A program made the position numbers and the translations under genes. The notes under the pieces were generated by a model that was not told the origin of the DNA, ran no database searches, and saw only the letters and a list, made by a program, of their open reading frames with translations. A stretch of DNA of 15,961 nucleotides, from positions 1 to 15,961 of the forward strand of contig WOZY01000276.1 of NCBI GenBank assembly GCA_011620045.1. The letters run 5' to 3'. The stretch is from Mesotoga sp. (lineage in GTDB: Bacteria; Thermotogota; Thermotogae; Petrotogales; Kosmotogaceae). Below are positions 8,883-15,961 of the stretch, in pieces; position 1 is the stretch's first letter; the number at the start of each line of letters is the position of its first letter.

Positions 8883-10158
8883 AGAGATCCTAGGTTACAT
8901 AAGACAAATCCCGGTGATCGACACTCACGAACACCTGGTCCATTCGGAAGATTTGCTCCAGGGACGCGACGATGCTCTTCAAGAGTTTCTCATTCACTAC
9001 ATGAGCTCCGATATGATCTCTTCAGGGCTCGACCCGAAGGTCCTGGCTATCGCTAGAGATAGTGAGAGAGATCTCTTCCAGCGATGGGAACTTATCGAAC
9101 CTTACTGGAAGTTCTGCAGGCACACCGGTTACGGAAGGGCTCTCGATCACTCGGTAAGAGAGATATACGGGATCGACGGAATAAGGGGTTCAACCATAGA
9201 GGAGCTCGGAGAGAAATTCAAGGAGGCAAACAAGCCAGGACACATGAGGGAGGTCCTGAAGGATCTATGTAATATCGAGCTTGCGATAATCGACCCATGG
9301 ACTAGCAGGTTCGAGTGCGATAAAAATCTGTTCAGGAGGGTCTGGCAGCCACAAAACTACATTATTCCCATGCCACCGGAATTCGATATGGTGGGATGGC
9401 TGGAGACCTACACCGTAGAAATAAGATCGCTCAACGACTGGCTCGAAGTCTTCGATAGGGAGTTAGACGAGAATCTTTCGAACGGCAACGTTGGCCTGAA
9501 GAGCGCTCTGGCCTAACAAAGGCCGATTAGATTTGAAGAAGTGAATTCCGACGATGCCAAAGCAGCGTTTCGTAAGGCCCTTGAAGAAAGGAACAGAAGA
9601 TGTTCCGGTCGAAACAAAGCCTTCTTGATTCCCGAAACAGTGCAGGATTATGTGATGCATCACATACTTTCCGCGGCAAATGAACGTGGTCTTTTCATTC
9701 AGTTTCACACCGGGCTCCTAGAAGGTAATCGTAGAACGCTAAGCAACTCAAATCCGGAGCTTCTGGAGAACCTTTTCTTGAAATACCCTGGAGTTAAGTT
9801 CGATTTGTTTCACACAGGGTATGCGTATACTGGAGTGACTGCAGCTCTGGCCTAGACCTATCCTAACGTCTATGTTGACATGTGCTCGGCGCTCATAATA
9901 TCTCCATTTTCTGCCCGCAATGCGTTGAGTGAGTTCCCGGATGCTGTGCCTTACAACAAGATAATGGACTTTGGCGGGGATTATGCATTCGTTGACGCGA
10001 TCTACGGGCACCTTAAGATGAAGATGGCAAGAGAAAACATCGCGAAAGTTCTGGAGGAGAAAATCAGTGAGAAAACTATCACACTCCCACATGCGATGAA
10101 GATTGCCGAACGGATTCTCCATGGCAATCCGAAAGAAGTTCTACTGAACAATCTATGA
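8869..10158 (+). pseudogene. Metal-dependent amidohydrolase with two in-frame stops
   Basis: A single frame encodes an amidohydrolase-2/TIM-barrel protein of about 430 residues. The N-terminal metal site is IPVIDTHEH (His20, His22). Later come FIQFHTGLLEGN and DLFHTGYAYTG, probably metal or substrate histidines, then FGGDYAFVD near the C-terminus. TAA at 9514-9516 replaces a likely Tyr codon in SALA-Y, and TAG at 9853-9855 replaces a likely Lys codon in AALA-K; both fall in otherwise conserved text. A six-base duplication (AAGATG at 10015-10026) gives KMKM. The ATG at 8869 with GGGGAAG upstream is preferred over the ATG at 8851; it overlaps the ATP-grasp gene by 14 bases. Without readthrough only a 215-residue fragment lacking most of the barrel would form. 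Substitutions rather than frameshifts suggest real decay. Confidence 0.8.
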
Positions 10159-10167
10159 TCTGTGAAG

Positions 10168-10189
10168 CAGTCTCAGAAAAGACTGTTTT
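10168..10189 (+). terminator. Possible weak intrinsic terminator after the amidohydrolase
   Basis: A six-base stem CAGTCT/AGACTG with loop CAGAAA is followed directly by TTTT. It sits ten bases after the amidohydrolase stop. The stem is short and the T run only four long, so its strength is doubtful. Confidence 0.35.
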
Positions 10190-10237
10190 GGGGTACAAGA
10201 AGGTGGAGATCGCCTGATACATGAGGAGAGGTGCAAC

Positions 10238-10936
10238 TTGGCTCTGGAGATTTCCAGAAAGGTTTCGAGAGAGATTAATGAAAATCTAATTTGCTTCAGC
10301 CTGCATGGTTCTGCCTCAAGAGGGACCGATACTCACTGGTCGGATCTAGAAATGCTTGTGATAACCAGAGAAGAGGTCCCCCGAAAGTCTTTCTTGAAGG
10401 GTACTGTTCCCATTACGGTGAACTCGATTACGGAGGCGAAGCTTCGTTTGATTCTTGAAGAGCCTGATCTTCAATGGCCCTTTTATGCCGGACTTGTAAA
10501 GAATCTTGTTGTTCTTGCCCGTGATAAATCGAAGCCTTCGTATTACTCTTCTATCGCTTCAAGTCTTCCTCAGGAGAAGTTAAGGAAGGCTCTTAAGGAT
10601 AATCTTTCTGATCTTGTTTTCGAGTCGTGCGGTAGAATTTTCTCTTGCATTGCAAGGAAGAGGTACAAGGACATCTACTGCGCTGTGATAGAGACCTTGC
10701 TAGAAATGAGAACTGCCCTCTGCCTTCTGAATTGTACGCACGTCAATAATGAATACTTCGAAGGTATTGGGGAGACTTTCAAGTTCAAAAGGTTGCCGAA
10801 ACGATACCCGGTCCTGGCAACCAGAATGTGGAAAGGCGGAGATCCCTTCCGAATTGTGGACCACTCCAGAGAACTCTTGAACAACTACGCGGAACTCCTC
10901 TACAGTGAGCGTATCCTTGAGGAGAAAGAGATGTAA
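10238..10936 (+). CDS. Kanamycin-nucleotidyltransferase-like protein
   Basis: This 232-residue protein has the polymerase-beta-fold nucleotidyltransferase signature: HGSASRGTD (23-31) followed by SDLEM (35-39), where Asp36 and Glu38 are the expected metal ligands. The rest follows the plan of ANT(4')-type kanamycin nucleotidyltransferase: a WPFYAGL segment (80-86), VFESCGR (127-133) where Glu129 lines up with the proposed general base, and an LPKRYPVLATRMWKGG segment (186-201) before the C-terminal helices. Such enzymes transfer AMP to an aminoglycoside hydroxyl, but many relatives have unknown substrates, so resistance should not be assumed. The start is TTG at 10238, chosen because AGGAGAGG lies just upstream and no in-frame ATG precedes the core motif. 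The reading frame is intact. Confidence 0.82.
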   Translation: MALEISRKVSREINENLICFSLHGSASRGTDTHWSDLEMLVITREEVPRKSFLKGTVPITVNSITEAKLRLILEEPDLQWPFYAGLVKNLVVLARDKSKPSYYSSIASSLPQEKLRKALKDNLSDLVFESCGRIFSCIARKRYKDIYCAVIETLLEMRTALCLLNCTHVNNEYFEGIGETFKFKRLPKRYPVLATRMWKGGDPFRIVDHSRELLNNYAELLYSERILEEKEM

Positions 10937-10990
10937 AGACAGCCAACAACGGACTGGCAAACGGCAGACTTGGAGACCAAGGAGACTCAA

Positions 10991-12211
10991 GTGACATCTA
11001 GGGAAAGAATAGTCTCTGCAATGAGACATTCTGAATCAGACAGAGTTCCGATCGATCTAGGAGGAATGAGATCGACAGGAATTCATGCGGCGGCGTACAG
11101 AAGGCTTTGTGATCTTCTTGGTTTCAGTGAGCTTTCTGTCAAAGTCTTCGATGTTCACCAGATGCTTGCCCACGTAGATGAATGTGTCAGGAAAGAAATC
11201 CATTCAGATGTGATTGAGCTAAAGAGACTTAATGGAGGATTTGGAACGAGAATCGACTCCTGGGTTGAGTGTGATCTCTTCAAGCATAGCTCCAAATACC
11301 TATTCCCACAAGGATTCGATCCGAAGAAAGAAGAAGATGGTTCATTAGTGATCTCGAGAGATGGCATAGAAGTCGCGCGAATGCCACAGGGGGGTCATTA
11401 TTTCGATCGGAGCTACTTCCCTCTTCACGGGGCGACTGGTAGAGAGGAAATAGATATGGTAGTCGGACCAAAACTAACAGACCAAGAAACTGAGTTTCTT
11501 AAGAGGCAGCTGGCCAAAATTCGCAATTCAACTGAATGCGCCGTGATAGGTGCATTCGGGGGCAATTTTCTTGAGGCGGGACATTCTCTTTTTGGCTATC
11601 AAGAATTCATGGAGAGATTGATAACCGACCTCCCTCTCATGGAGTATTTCCTTGACCGACTTCTCGAAAGTTATCAGATAGATCTAGAAAGATATCTCGC
11701 CGCCGTCGGAGATGAGATAGATATAATCCAAATTGGCGACGATTACGGTACTCAGGAAAACACGGCCATATCTCCGAGAGTCTTCAGATCTATTTTTAAA
11801 CCCAGGTTGAAAGCTGTGTGTGACTTCATACACTCAAGAAAGCCGGAGTTATTTATCTTCCTGCATTCCTGTGGGTCTATCTATCCATTCATTCCGGATT
11901 TTATCGATGTCGGTATCCAGATACTGAATCCCGTTCAGACAGACGCTAGAAACATGGAGCCTGAAAGGCTGAAGAGGGAATTCGGGAAGGACATAGTCTT
12001 CTGGGGAGGCGGCTGCGATACTCAACACACACTTCCTTTTGGAAGCCTCAAAGAAGTTGAAGATGATGTCAAGAAGAGAATAGATATTTTCGCGCCAGGT
12101 GGAGGCTTTGTCTTTGCTCCTATTCACAATATTCAGACCGAAATACCTCCTGAGAAAATCATGACGCTCTTTGACTGCGCATGCGAATACGGTTCTAATA
12201 ATGCCCGATGA
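10991..12211 (+). CDS. UROD-fold methyltransferase-like protein, HxC...C type
   Basis: This is a 406-residue member of the uroporphyrinogen-decarboxylase superfamily. It opens with TSRERIVSAMRHSESDRVPID, the usual start of corrinoid-linked members. True haem-pathway decarboxylases have conserved arginines in that region; here instead FLHSCGS (His292, Cys294) and GGGCDTQ (Cys342) form the HxC...C zinc motif used in MtaA/MtbA-type methyltransferases to activate a thiol acceptor. The end, GGGFVFAPIHNIQTEIPPEKI, is typical of the superfamily. GTG at 10991 is preferred to TTG at 10970 because AAGGAG precedes it at optimal distance and the family motif begins there. It faces the minus-strand methyltransferase cluster tail-to-tail with 32 bases between. 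The methyl donor or acceptor is unknown. Confidence 0.85.
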   Translation: MTSRERIVSAMRHSESDRVPIDLGGMRSTGIHAAAYRRLCDLLGFSELSVKVFDVHQMLAHVDECVRKEIHSDVIELKRLNGGFGTRIDSWVECDLFKHSSKYLFPQGFDPKKEEDGSLVISRDGIEVARMPQGGHYFDRSYFPLHGATGREEIDMVVGPKLTDQETEFLKRQLAKIRNSTECAVIGAFGGNFLEAGHSLFGYQEFMERLITDLPLMEYFLDRLLESYQIDLERYLAAVGDEIDIIQIGDDYGTQENTAISPRVFRSIFKPRLKAVCDFIHSRKPELFIFLHSCGSIYPFIPDFIDVGIQILNPVQTDARNMEPERLKREFGKDIVFWGGGCDTQHTLPFGSLKEVEDDVKKRIDIFAPGGGFVFAPIHNIQTEIPPEKIMTLFDCACEYGSNNAR

Positions 12212-12243
12212 ACAGACGGCTTTTCTTCTCGATTCTGAATGGT

Positions 12244-13203
12244 CTATTCCGACCGATAGTCCCTCCCCGTCCTTACGAAGGCGGCGATGTTCTCCGGAGG
12301 AGTCTCCAGGGGTATGTCACAGCCGGAACTGAGGATGAAATTGGGTACATTCTCCATTTTCTTCAGAAGTCTTTTCGTTTCTCTTTCGACTTCCTCTTCG
12401 CTTGACTGAAGAAAGACCTTAACCGGATCTATGTTGCCGATAAGGAACACATCTTCGGGAATTATCTCCGCTGCAGCTTTCAGGTCTACCATGCTGTCAA
12501 GGCTCAGTCCGTAGGCTCCGCTGGCGCCCATAGGTTCTACTATGTGTTCCGTGTCTCCGCAGATGTGATAAATCAAGGGTTTTGAAAGCTCTGATCTGAG
12601 CTTTTCGAAATACGGAAGCGCGAAACGTCTGAACTGCCTCTTAGATAAGAGCACCGCCGTCGGTTCCAGAACTGCTATCATGTCTGCACCGTGGTCGACT
12701 AGTACTCTCGAGTAATCACGTACAACCCTAGCACAAAAGTCTATTACGTTCTCTGCAAAATCCGGCTCTTCTATCAGTTTCATACAGAGGTCTGTAACGC
12801 CAACCAGTTCTCCTGCAAGGCTAAGTGGACCGATAACATAGCTGCCCCTCTTTCCCGGTAGCTCTCTTGCCATTTTATCCGCAACTTCTGTGAAGACCGG
12901 CATTCTCCCGGATACTCCCCTCCAGGAGTTCTCGACAGAGGACAGTTCATCCGGTCCCTTTATGGGATGTTCCTTCACGTAAGGATTGTCATCCTCAGGG
13001 AAACCGATCTCCAGTCCAAGCGCTTCGGCCTCGACCGTCAGATCCATCATGAAAAAGATCCCGTCGGGCTGAAACTCCTCCATAAGCTTGGCCAAAGAGT
13101 TAAACTGGATTTCCGCGTTCGTGAGATTCTCTTTAAGCTTTGTTCCCGTCAGTCTAGCACCCGGCGCGCCGAGCAAAGGTATGATTGATCTATTGAAAGC
13201 CAT
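12244..13203 (-). CDS. MtaA/CmuA-like UROD-family corrinoid methyltransferase
   Basis: This 319-residue UROD-superfamily protein is short for the family. The zinc motif is YHICGD (His213, Cys215) and SSGCDIP (Cys295). GNIDPV (257-262) and PLETPPENIAAFV (298-310) match the corrinoid:thiol methyltransferase group (MtaA, MtbA, CmuA C-terminal domain). Such proteins move a methyl group between a corrinoid protein and a thiol acceptor or tetrahydrofolate-type carrier; the acceptor here is unknown, and coenzyme M is unlikely in a bacterium of this type. It starts 3 bases after the RACo-like gene, with its ribosome site GGGAGGG inside the end of that gene, so the two are co-transcribed and coupled. 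The frame is intact. Confidence 0.85.
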   Translation of the reverse strand: MAFNRSIIPLLGAPGARLTGTKLKENLTNAEIQFNSLAKLMEEFQPDGIFFMMDLTVEAEALGLEIGFPEDDNPYVKEHPIKGPDELSSVENSWRGVSGRMPVFTEVADKMARELPGKRGSYVIGPLSLAGELVGVTDLCMKLIEEPDFAENVIDFCARVVRDYSRVLVDHGADMIAVLEPTAVLLSKRQFRRFALPYFEKLRSELSKPLIYHICGDTEHIVEPMGASGAYGLSLDSMVDLKAAAEIIPEDVFLIGNIDPVKVFLQSSEEEVERETKRLLKKMENVPNFILSSGCDIPLETPPENIAAFVRTGRDYRSE

Positions 13204-13206
13204 TTC

Positions 13207-14985
13207 TTATCCCTCCCTGAAGGCAAGATTGTCAACGAAGATCTCGTTGAAATCCTTTCTGCCAGATAGTTCAACATAATATATCTCGTTGCTATGATTT
13301 TCCGCTCTCTCTCGAATCCCGCTATCCAGAACTGCCAGAACTGCCCCTAAACCTGCCGCATTACCGACGGGTGAAACTCTTTCGACAGGCACTTTAGGAA
13401 GCATACCTATTCGCAGAGCATTTTTGGGATCGATGTAGTTGCCGAAGGCTCCGGCAAGCAAAATCCGGTCGATATCTCGTGTCTCGATGCCGGCCAGGTC
13501 CATCAAGACGGATATTCCTGCTCGAATAGCTGCCTTTGCAAGCTGCACTTCACGAATATCTCTCTTGTTTATCCGCACTCTACCCGCTGGACCGTCAAGT
13601 TCGAAGTATTCTCCTTTGATTCGTCCCGATTCGCCCAGAATACCCGCATCTATCATTACAGCAATCGCGTCTATCAGTCCAGAACCACAGATTCCAGAAG
13701 CATTAGAACCATTCACTGTACTGAACCCGATACCTTCTCCATTGAACCACACATGATCCACCGCTCCCGGCCTGGCAATAGTTCCCTGGCCTATATTGCC
13801 TCCTTCGAATGCCGGACCTGCCGCAGTAGAACAGGCGAAGATTTTGTCGCCCCTTTTGAGGGCCATCTCCCCGTTGGTTCCGATGTCTACGAGGAGAACG
13901 TTGCCGGAATCTTCGACAAATCCCGACGAGAGAATACCGGCCGTGATATCCGAGCCCACATAGGCGGAGATTCCCGGCATTATGTAGATTTTCGAATTTG
14001 GAATGGACTCTTCTAAATCCAATTCCTGCGACTCGAATACCTTTCCTCCCGTGAATGCCGGTATGAAAGGTGAGGAGGAGATTCTCTCGGGGCTTATTCC
14101 GAGAAGGATATGGATCATCGTCGTGTTTCCCACTATCGAGGTATCGTAGATCCTTTCCTTTGATACTGCGCTTTCTTTGCAAAGATCGTCGATCAGCTTA
14201 TTCAGTGTTGTCAAAACTGTCGTTCTTAGTTCATCGATTCCCTTATCTCTCTTTATTGTGTAATCGATCCTGGAAATGACGTCTTGACCATATGCAGACT
14301 GGGGATTGGGAGCAGATCGAACCGCAACGATCTCCCCCGACTTGAGATCTGCCAGGTAAACTGCGAGGGTTGTCGTGCCTATGTCGATCGCTACGCCGAA
14401 GATGCCACTTTCGTCCGAGAAAGGTAGTATGTCGATTACTTCGCTTCCGTACATGACCGCCAGGCCTCTGTAGTCTATCTCTCTTATGATATGCGGAAGC
14501 ATTCTCAGAAGATTCAATCTGTCAATTCGTGGTCTTTCGGTAACGAGAGCACTCATTAGCCTTGAATAGTCTGAAGTCTGGTCATAAATATCCGGCCTTG
14601 AAAGAGAAAACTCTTCGAGTCTAACATGTGGAGATATCTCTCGTATCAAGGCCTTCGGAAGAGGCGGTTTGGAAACCGCAGAATCCACTGCTATATCCTC
14701 TGTTTTAACTCTGACATCGGTCGTGACTTTGAACTGGCAGCTCAGCCTGTATCCGGCCGCAATCTCTTCTCGTGTCAGAAGTCTTGTCTCGGTAAGGGTG
14801 AGAGGAAAGGCCTCGCTTCCTTCAACCACAAGGGCCTTGCACTTCCCACAGTTTCCCCTTCCGCCGCATATGGCATTTACTGGCTGCGATTCCCTTCTCA
14901 AAACACAAAGCAGAATATCGCCTCTCTTTGCCGTCGCTGTCCTTTGCGAAGGCAGGAATGTGACCTTATACACAGCTTCTTTCAT
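13207..14985 (-). CDS. RACo-type corrinoid activation protein (2Fe-2S plus ASKHA ATPase)
   Basis: This 592-residue protein reactivates oxidised Co(II) corrinoid proteins at the expense of ATP. The N-terminal ferredoxin-like domain has Cys40, Cys46, Cys49 (ICGGRGNCGKC) and Cys83, a C-x5-C-x2-C...C plant-type 2Fe-2S site. After a linker comes an ASKHA ATPase domain: phosphate-1 loop GVAIDIGTTTLAVY (about 197-210), VGNTTMIHIL, phosphate-2 loop VLLVDIGTNGEMAL, GICGSGLIDAIA, and an adenosine motif LLAGAFGNYIDP near the end. The length fits RACo/RamA-independent activators (about 600-640). ATG at 14985 is chosen over GTG at 14988 because AGAGAGG is then about seven bases upstream. It lies between a MetH-activation-like gene and the methyltransferase and is the key evidence that the cluster is cobalamin-dependent. 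Confidence 0.92.
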   Translation of the reverse strand: MKEAVYKVTFLPSQRTATAKRGDILLCVLRRESQPVNAICGGRGNCGKCKALVVEGSEAFPLTLTETRLLTREEIAAGYRLSCQFKVTTDVRVKTEDIAVDSAVSKPPLPKALIREISPHVRLEEFSLSRPDIYDQTSDYSRLMSALVTERPRIDRLNLLRMLPHIIREIDYRGLAVMYGSEVIDILPFSDESGIFGVAIDIGTTTLAVYLADLKSGEIVAVRSAPNPQSAYGQDVISRIDYTIKRDKGIDELRTTVLTTLNKLIDDLCKESAVSKERIYDTSIVGNTTMIHILLGISPERISSSPFIPAFTGGKVFESQELDLEESIPNSKIYIMPGISAYVGSDITAGILSSGFVEDSGNVLLVDIGTNGEMALKRGDKIFACSTAAGPAFEGGNIGQGTIARPGAVDHVWFNGEGIGFSTVNGSNASGICGSGLIDAIAVMIDAGILGESGRIKGEYFELDGPAGRVRINKRDIREVQLAKAAIRAGISVLMDLAGIETRDIDRILLAGAFGNYIDPKNALRIGMLPKVPVERVSPVGNAAGLGAVLAVLDSGIRERAENHSNEIYYVELSGRKDFNEIFVDNLAFREG

Positions 14986-15109
14986 CACTCATCCTCTCTC
15001 CTCATCGGTATCGTCGATTCTATCTAGCCTATCCGTTCACTCGAAAGCGACACTGGAGCGGGCTCTTTGTCGTCGGCGAGACTGGCCTGCTTTTGCGGAC
15101 TGGGCTATT
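14986..15109. other. Gap of about 120 bases inside the methyltransferase cluster
   Basis: The other junctions of this minus-strand cluster are 3 and about 33 bases, so this gap is conspicuous. It holds the RACo ribosome site (GAGGAGAGAGG, minus strand) at its left end. No clear gene or promoter was recognised in it. Confidence 0.4.
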
Positions 15110-15808
15110 CTATTCAAGTGAGTCCCTAAGCTTCCGATCAAATGGTGCGCTTCTGTAATGACAGTTAGCCCTTCTGCAGACCATGCAGCTCCTGTAATCC
15201 TTCTCGGACTGAAAGGCAATTCCCGAAATCGACTTGGTCGGAATCATGAGAAAAGATTCCTTCAGTTCGACACCAATTTCTTGCTTTACAGTTCCAATCA
15301 AGGAAAATAACTCCTTCTGCTGCTGCAAAGGCCAGATCTCCGCATCTCCCGAACCCGGAGACATCCAAACGAGATTTTCTATCAGGTTATTCCTTGAAAT
15401 CTCCCTTCTTAGGAACCCGGTCGCCTCACGGAGTATGTGCTCCATCAAACTGTCCCAGAGAAAGACCTTGAAGAAGTCCGTGCGATCTAGCCGGTAGTCG
15501 TCAAGTTCTCGCCCTGAAGTTAAGACGAACGGGAAGACTCTACCGACCGAATGGAGTTTTTCCGACAGGAGACGGCTTTTGAAGCGAACTCCTTCTATCG
15601 TGACTTCGTCTCCGTTTATGCAGTTGACGAAGCAGGTTCGATAGATCGCCTTTGGGTTGGCAATTTTGCGAGCACACTCGACCAGCTCTTTGAGAGTAGC
15701 CTCTTCCTCGGAACCGGCTCTGATCCGAAGGCTTTCCCCAAGCGAAGCCGCATCTATGTCGAAAGGTATGCCTTTCAGGACTGAGATGTTTTTCTCGCGT
15801 TCTACCAT
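15110..15808 (-). CDS. MetH-activation-domain-like protein of the corrinoid cluster
   Basis: This 232-residue protein resembles the vitamin-B12-dependent methionine synthase activation domain, here as a stand-alone protein commonly found beside RACo genes. Central motifs are LTSGRELDDY (96-105) and VWMSPGSGDAEIWPLQQQ (147-164), in place of the 'SPGYP.cPd' loop of MetH. The C-terminus has CMVCRRANCHYRSAPFD (Cys208, Cys211, Cys216), a cysteine cluster that could bind a metal or FeS centre and is absent from true MetH. Its proposed job, by family context, is handling or reactivating the corrinoid protein with RACo. It starts about 33 bases after the preceding UROD-family gene; its ribosome site is weak, so translation may depend on that upstream gene. 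Confidence 0.8.
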   Translation of the reverse strand: MVEREKNISVLKGIPFDIDAASLGESLRIRAGSEEEATLKELVECARKIANPKAIYRTCFVNCINGDEVTIEGVRFKSRLLSEKLHSVGRVFPFVLTSGRELDDYRLDRTDFFKVFLWDSLMEHILREATGFLRREISRNNLIENLVWMSPGSGDAEIWPLQQQKELFSLIGTVKQEIGVELKESFLMIPTKSISGIAFQSEKDYRSCMVCRRANCHYRSAPFDRKLRDSLE

Positions 15809-15841
15809 TAACGGACCGAATCGGAACCCGGTTTGCAGTAT

Positions 15842-15961
15842 CTATAGAGAGTTAAATTCATTTCCGGCCTCCAGCATTGTCAGGTAGTTTTTCACCGGGA
15901 TGTAGTTGGCGACGGTGTTGCCCGTTCCTAAAGCATATCCGCCTCCCGGAGCGCATTGTTC
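15842..15961 (-). CDS. C-terminus of a UROD-family methyltransferase (5' part outside window)
   Basis: Only the last 39 codons are present, with TAG at 15842-15844. They read CAPGGGYALGTGNTVANYIP followed by KNYLTMLEAG, the characteristic C-terminal 'GGGya.gtgnsv.nyip.eny..ml.ag' of UROD-superfamily methyltransferases. The gene lies immediately upstream of the MetH-activation-like gene, so it is the most upstream visible member of the minus-strand cluster. Whether it carries the zinc motif or acts as substrate:corrinoid methyltransferase cannot be seen. Confidence 0.8.
   Translation of the reverse strand, partial: EQCAPGGGYALGTGNTVANYIPVKNYLTMLEAGNEFNSL

Noticed and set aside
9853..9855. TAG as pyrrolysine (it replaces an expected Lys near corrinoid methyltransferase genes)
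   Set aside because: The gene is an amidohydrolase, not MtmB/MtbB/MttB; a TAA interrupts the same gene; TAG ends the MetH-activation-like, UROD and MtaA-like genes here; no pyl genes are seen.
13703..14182. 159-codon minus-strand ORF inside the RACo-like gene
   Set aside because: It is an out-of-frame shadow of the strongly supported activator gene, with Arg/Gly-rich chance composition.
15037..15219. 60-codon ORF spanning the gap before the RACo-like gene
   Set aside because: It overlaps the end of the MetH-activation-like gene in another frame, has no ribosome site and no recognisable motif.

Overview
The window looks like a bacterial chromosome segment, most plausibly from a mesophilic or thermophilic anaerobe of the Thermotogota (Mesotoga/Kosmotoga-like). 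This is inference from heavy AGA/AGG arginine use, moderate GC, strong AGGAGG-type ribosome sites, an InlB-repeat/'LGG...DGG' propeller-type lipoprotein and a corrinoid methyltransferase cluster. No rRNA, tRNA, CRISPR array, insertion sequence or phage gene was recognised.

Left part (1-6.5 kb). The 3' end of a glycerophosphodiester phosphodiesterase gene comes first, then about 835 bases without a convincing gene. Next is a long lipoprotein gene (1281-3727) broken by about five frameshifts but still readable as InlB-like repeats followed by five 'LGG...DGG...W' repeats. After another gene-poor stretch there is an intact EamA/DMT-type exporter (4148-5089). Convergent to it is a Na+/H+ antiporter gene (5379-6523, minus) broken by three frameshifts.

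Middle part (6.6-10.2 kb). A 66-aa membrane protein is translationally coupled to a nitrilase-superfamily amidohydrolase. A D-Ala-D-Ala-ligase-like ATP-grasp gene follows, whose end overlaps a metal-dependent amidohydrolase gene. That amidohydrolase is interrupted by two in-frame stop codons (TAA and TAG), both preceded by the same 11 bases in the same reading phase.

Right part (10.2-16 kb). All genes here appear intact: a kanamycin-nucleotidyltransferase-like protein, then a uroporphyrinogen-decarboxylase-fold (UROD) protein with an HxC...C zinc motif. Converging on these is a minus-strand cluster, read right to left: the C-terminus of another UROD-family protein, a MetH-activation-domain protein, a RACo-type 2Fe-2S/ASKHA corrinoid activator, and an MtaA-like HxC...C methyltransferase. 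Together they look like a cobalamin-dependent methyl-transfer module: a UROD-fold enzyme moves methyl groups to or from a corrinoid protein, and RACo repairs inactive Co(II) corrinoid using ATP. The corrinoid protein itself is not in the window and is expected beyond the right edge.

A striking property of the window is the uneven spread of lesions. Three genes between 1.2 and 10.2 kb carry about ten disruptions, and a fourth may carry a compensated one, while I see none from 10.2 kb on. This is either real gene decay or uneven sequence quality. The sequence alone cannot settle which.
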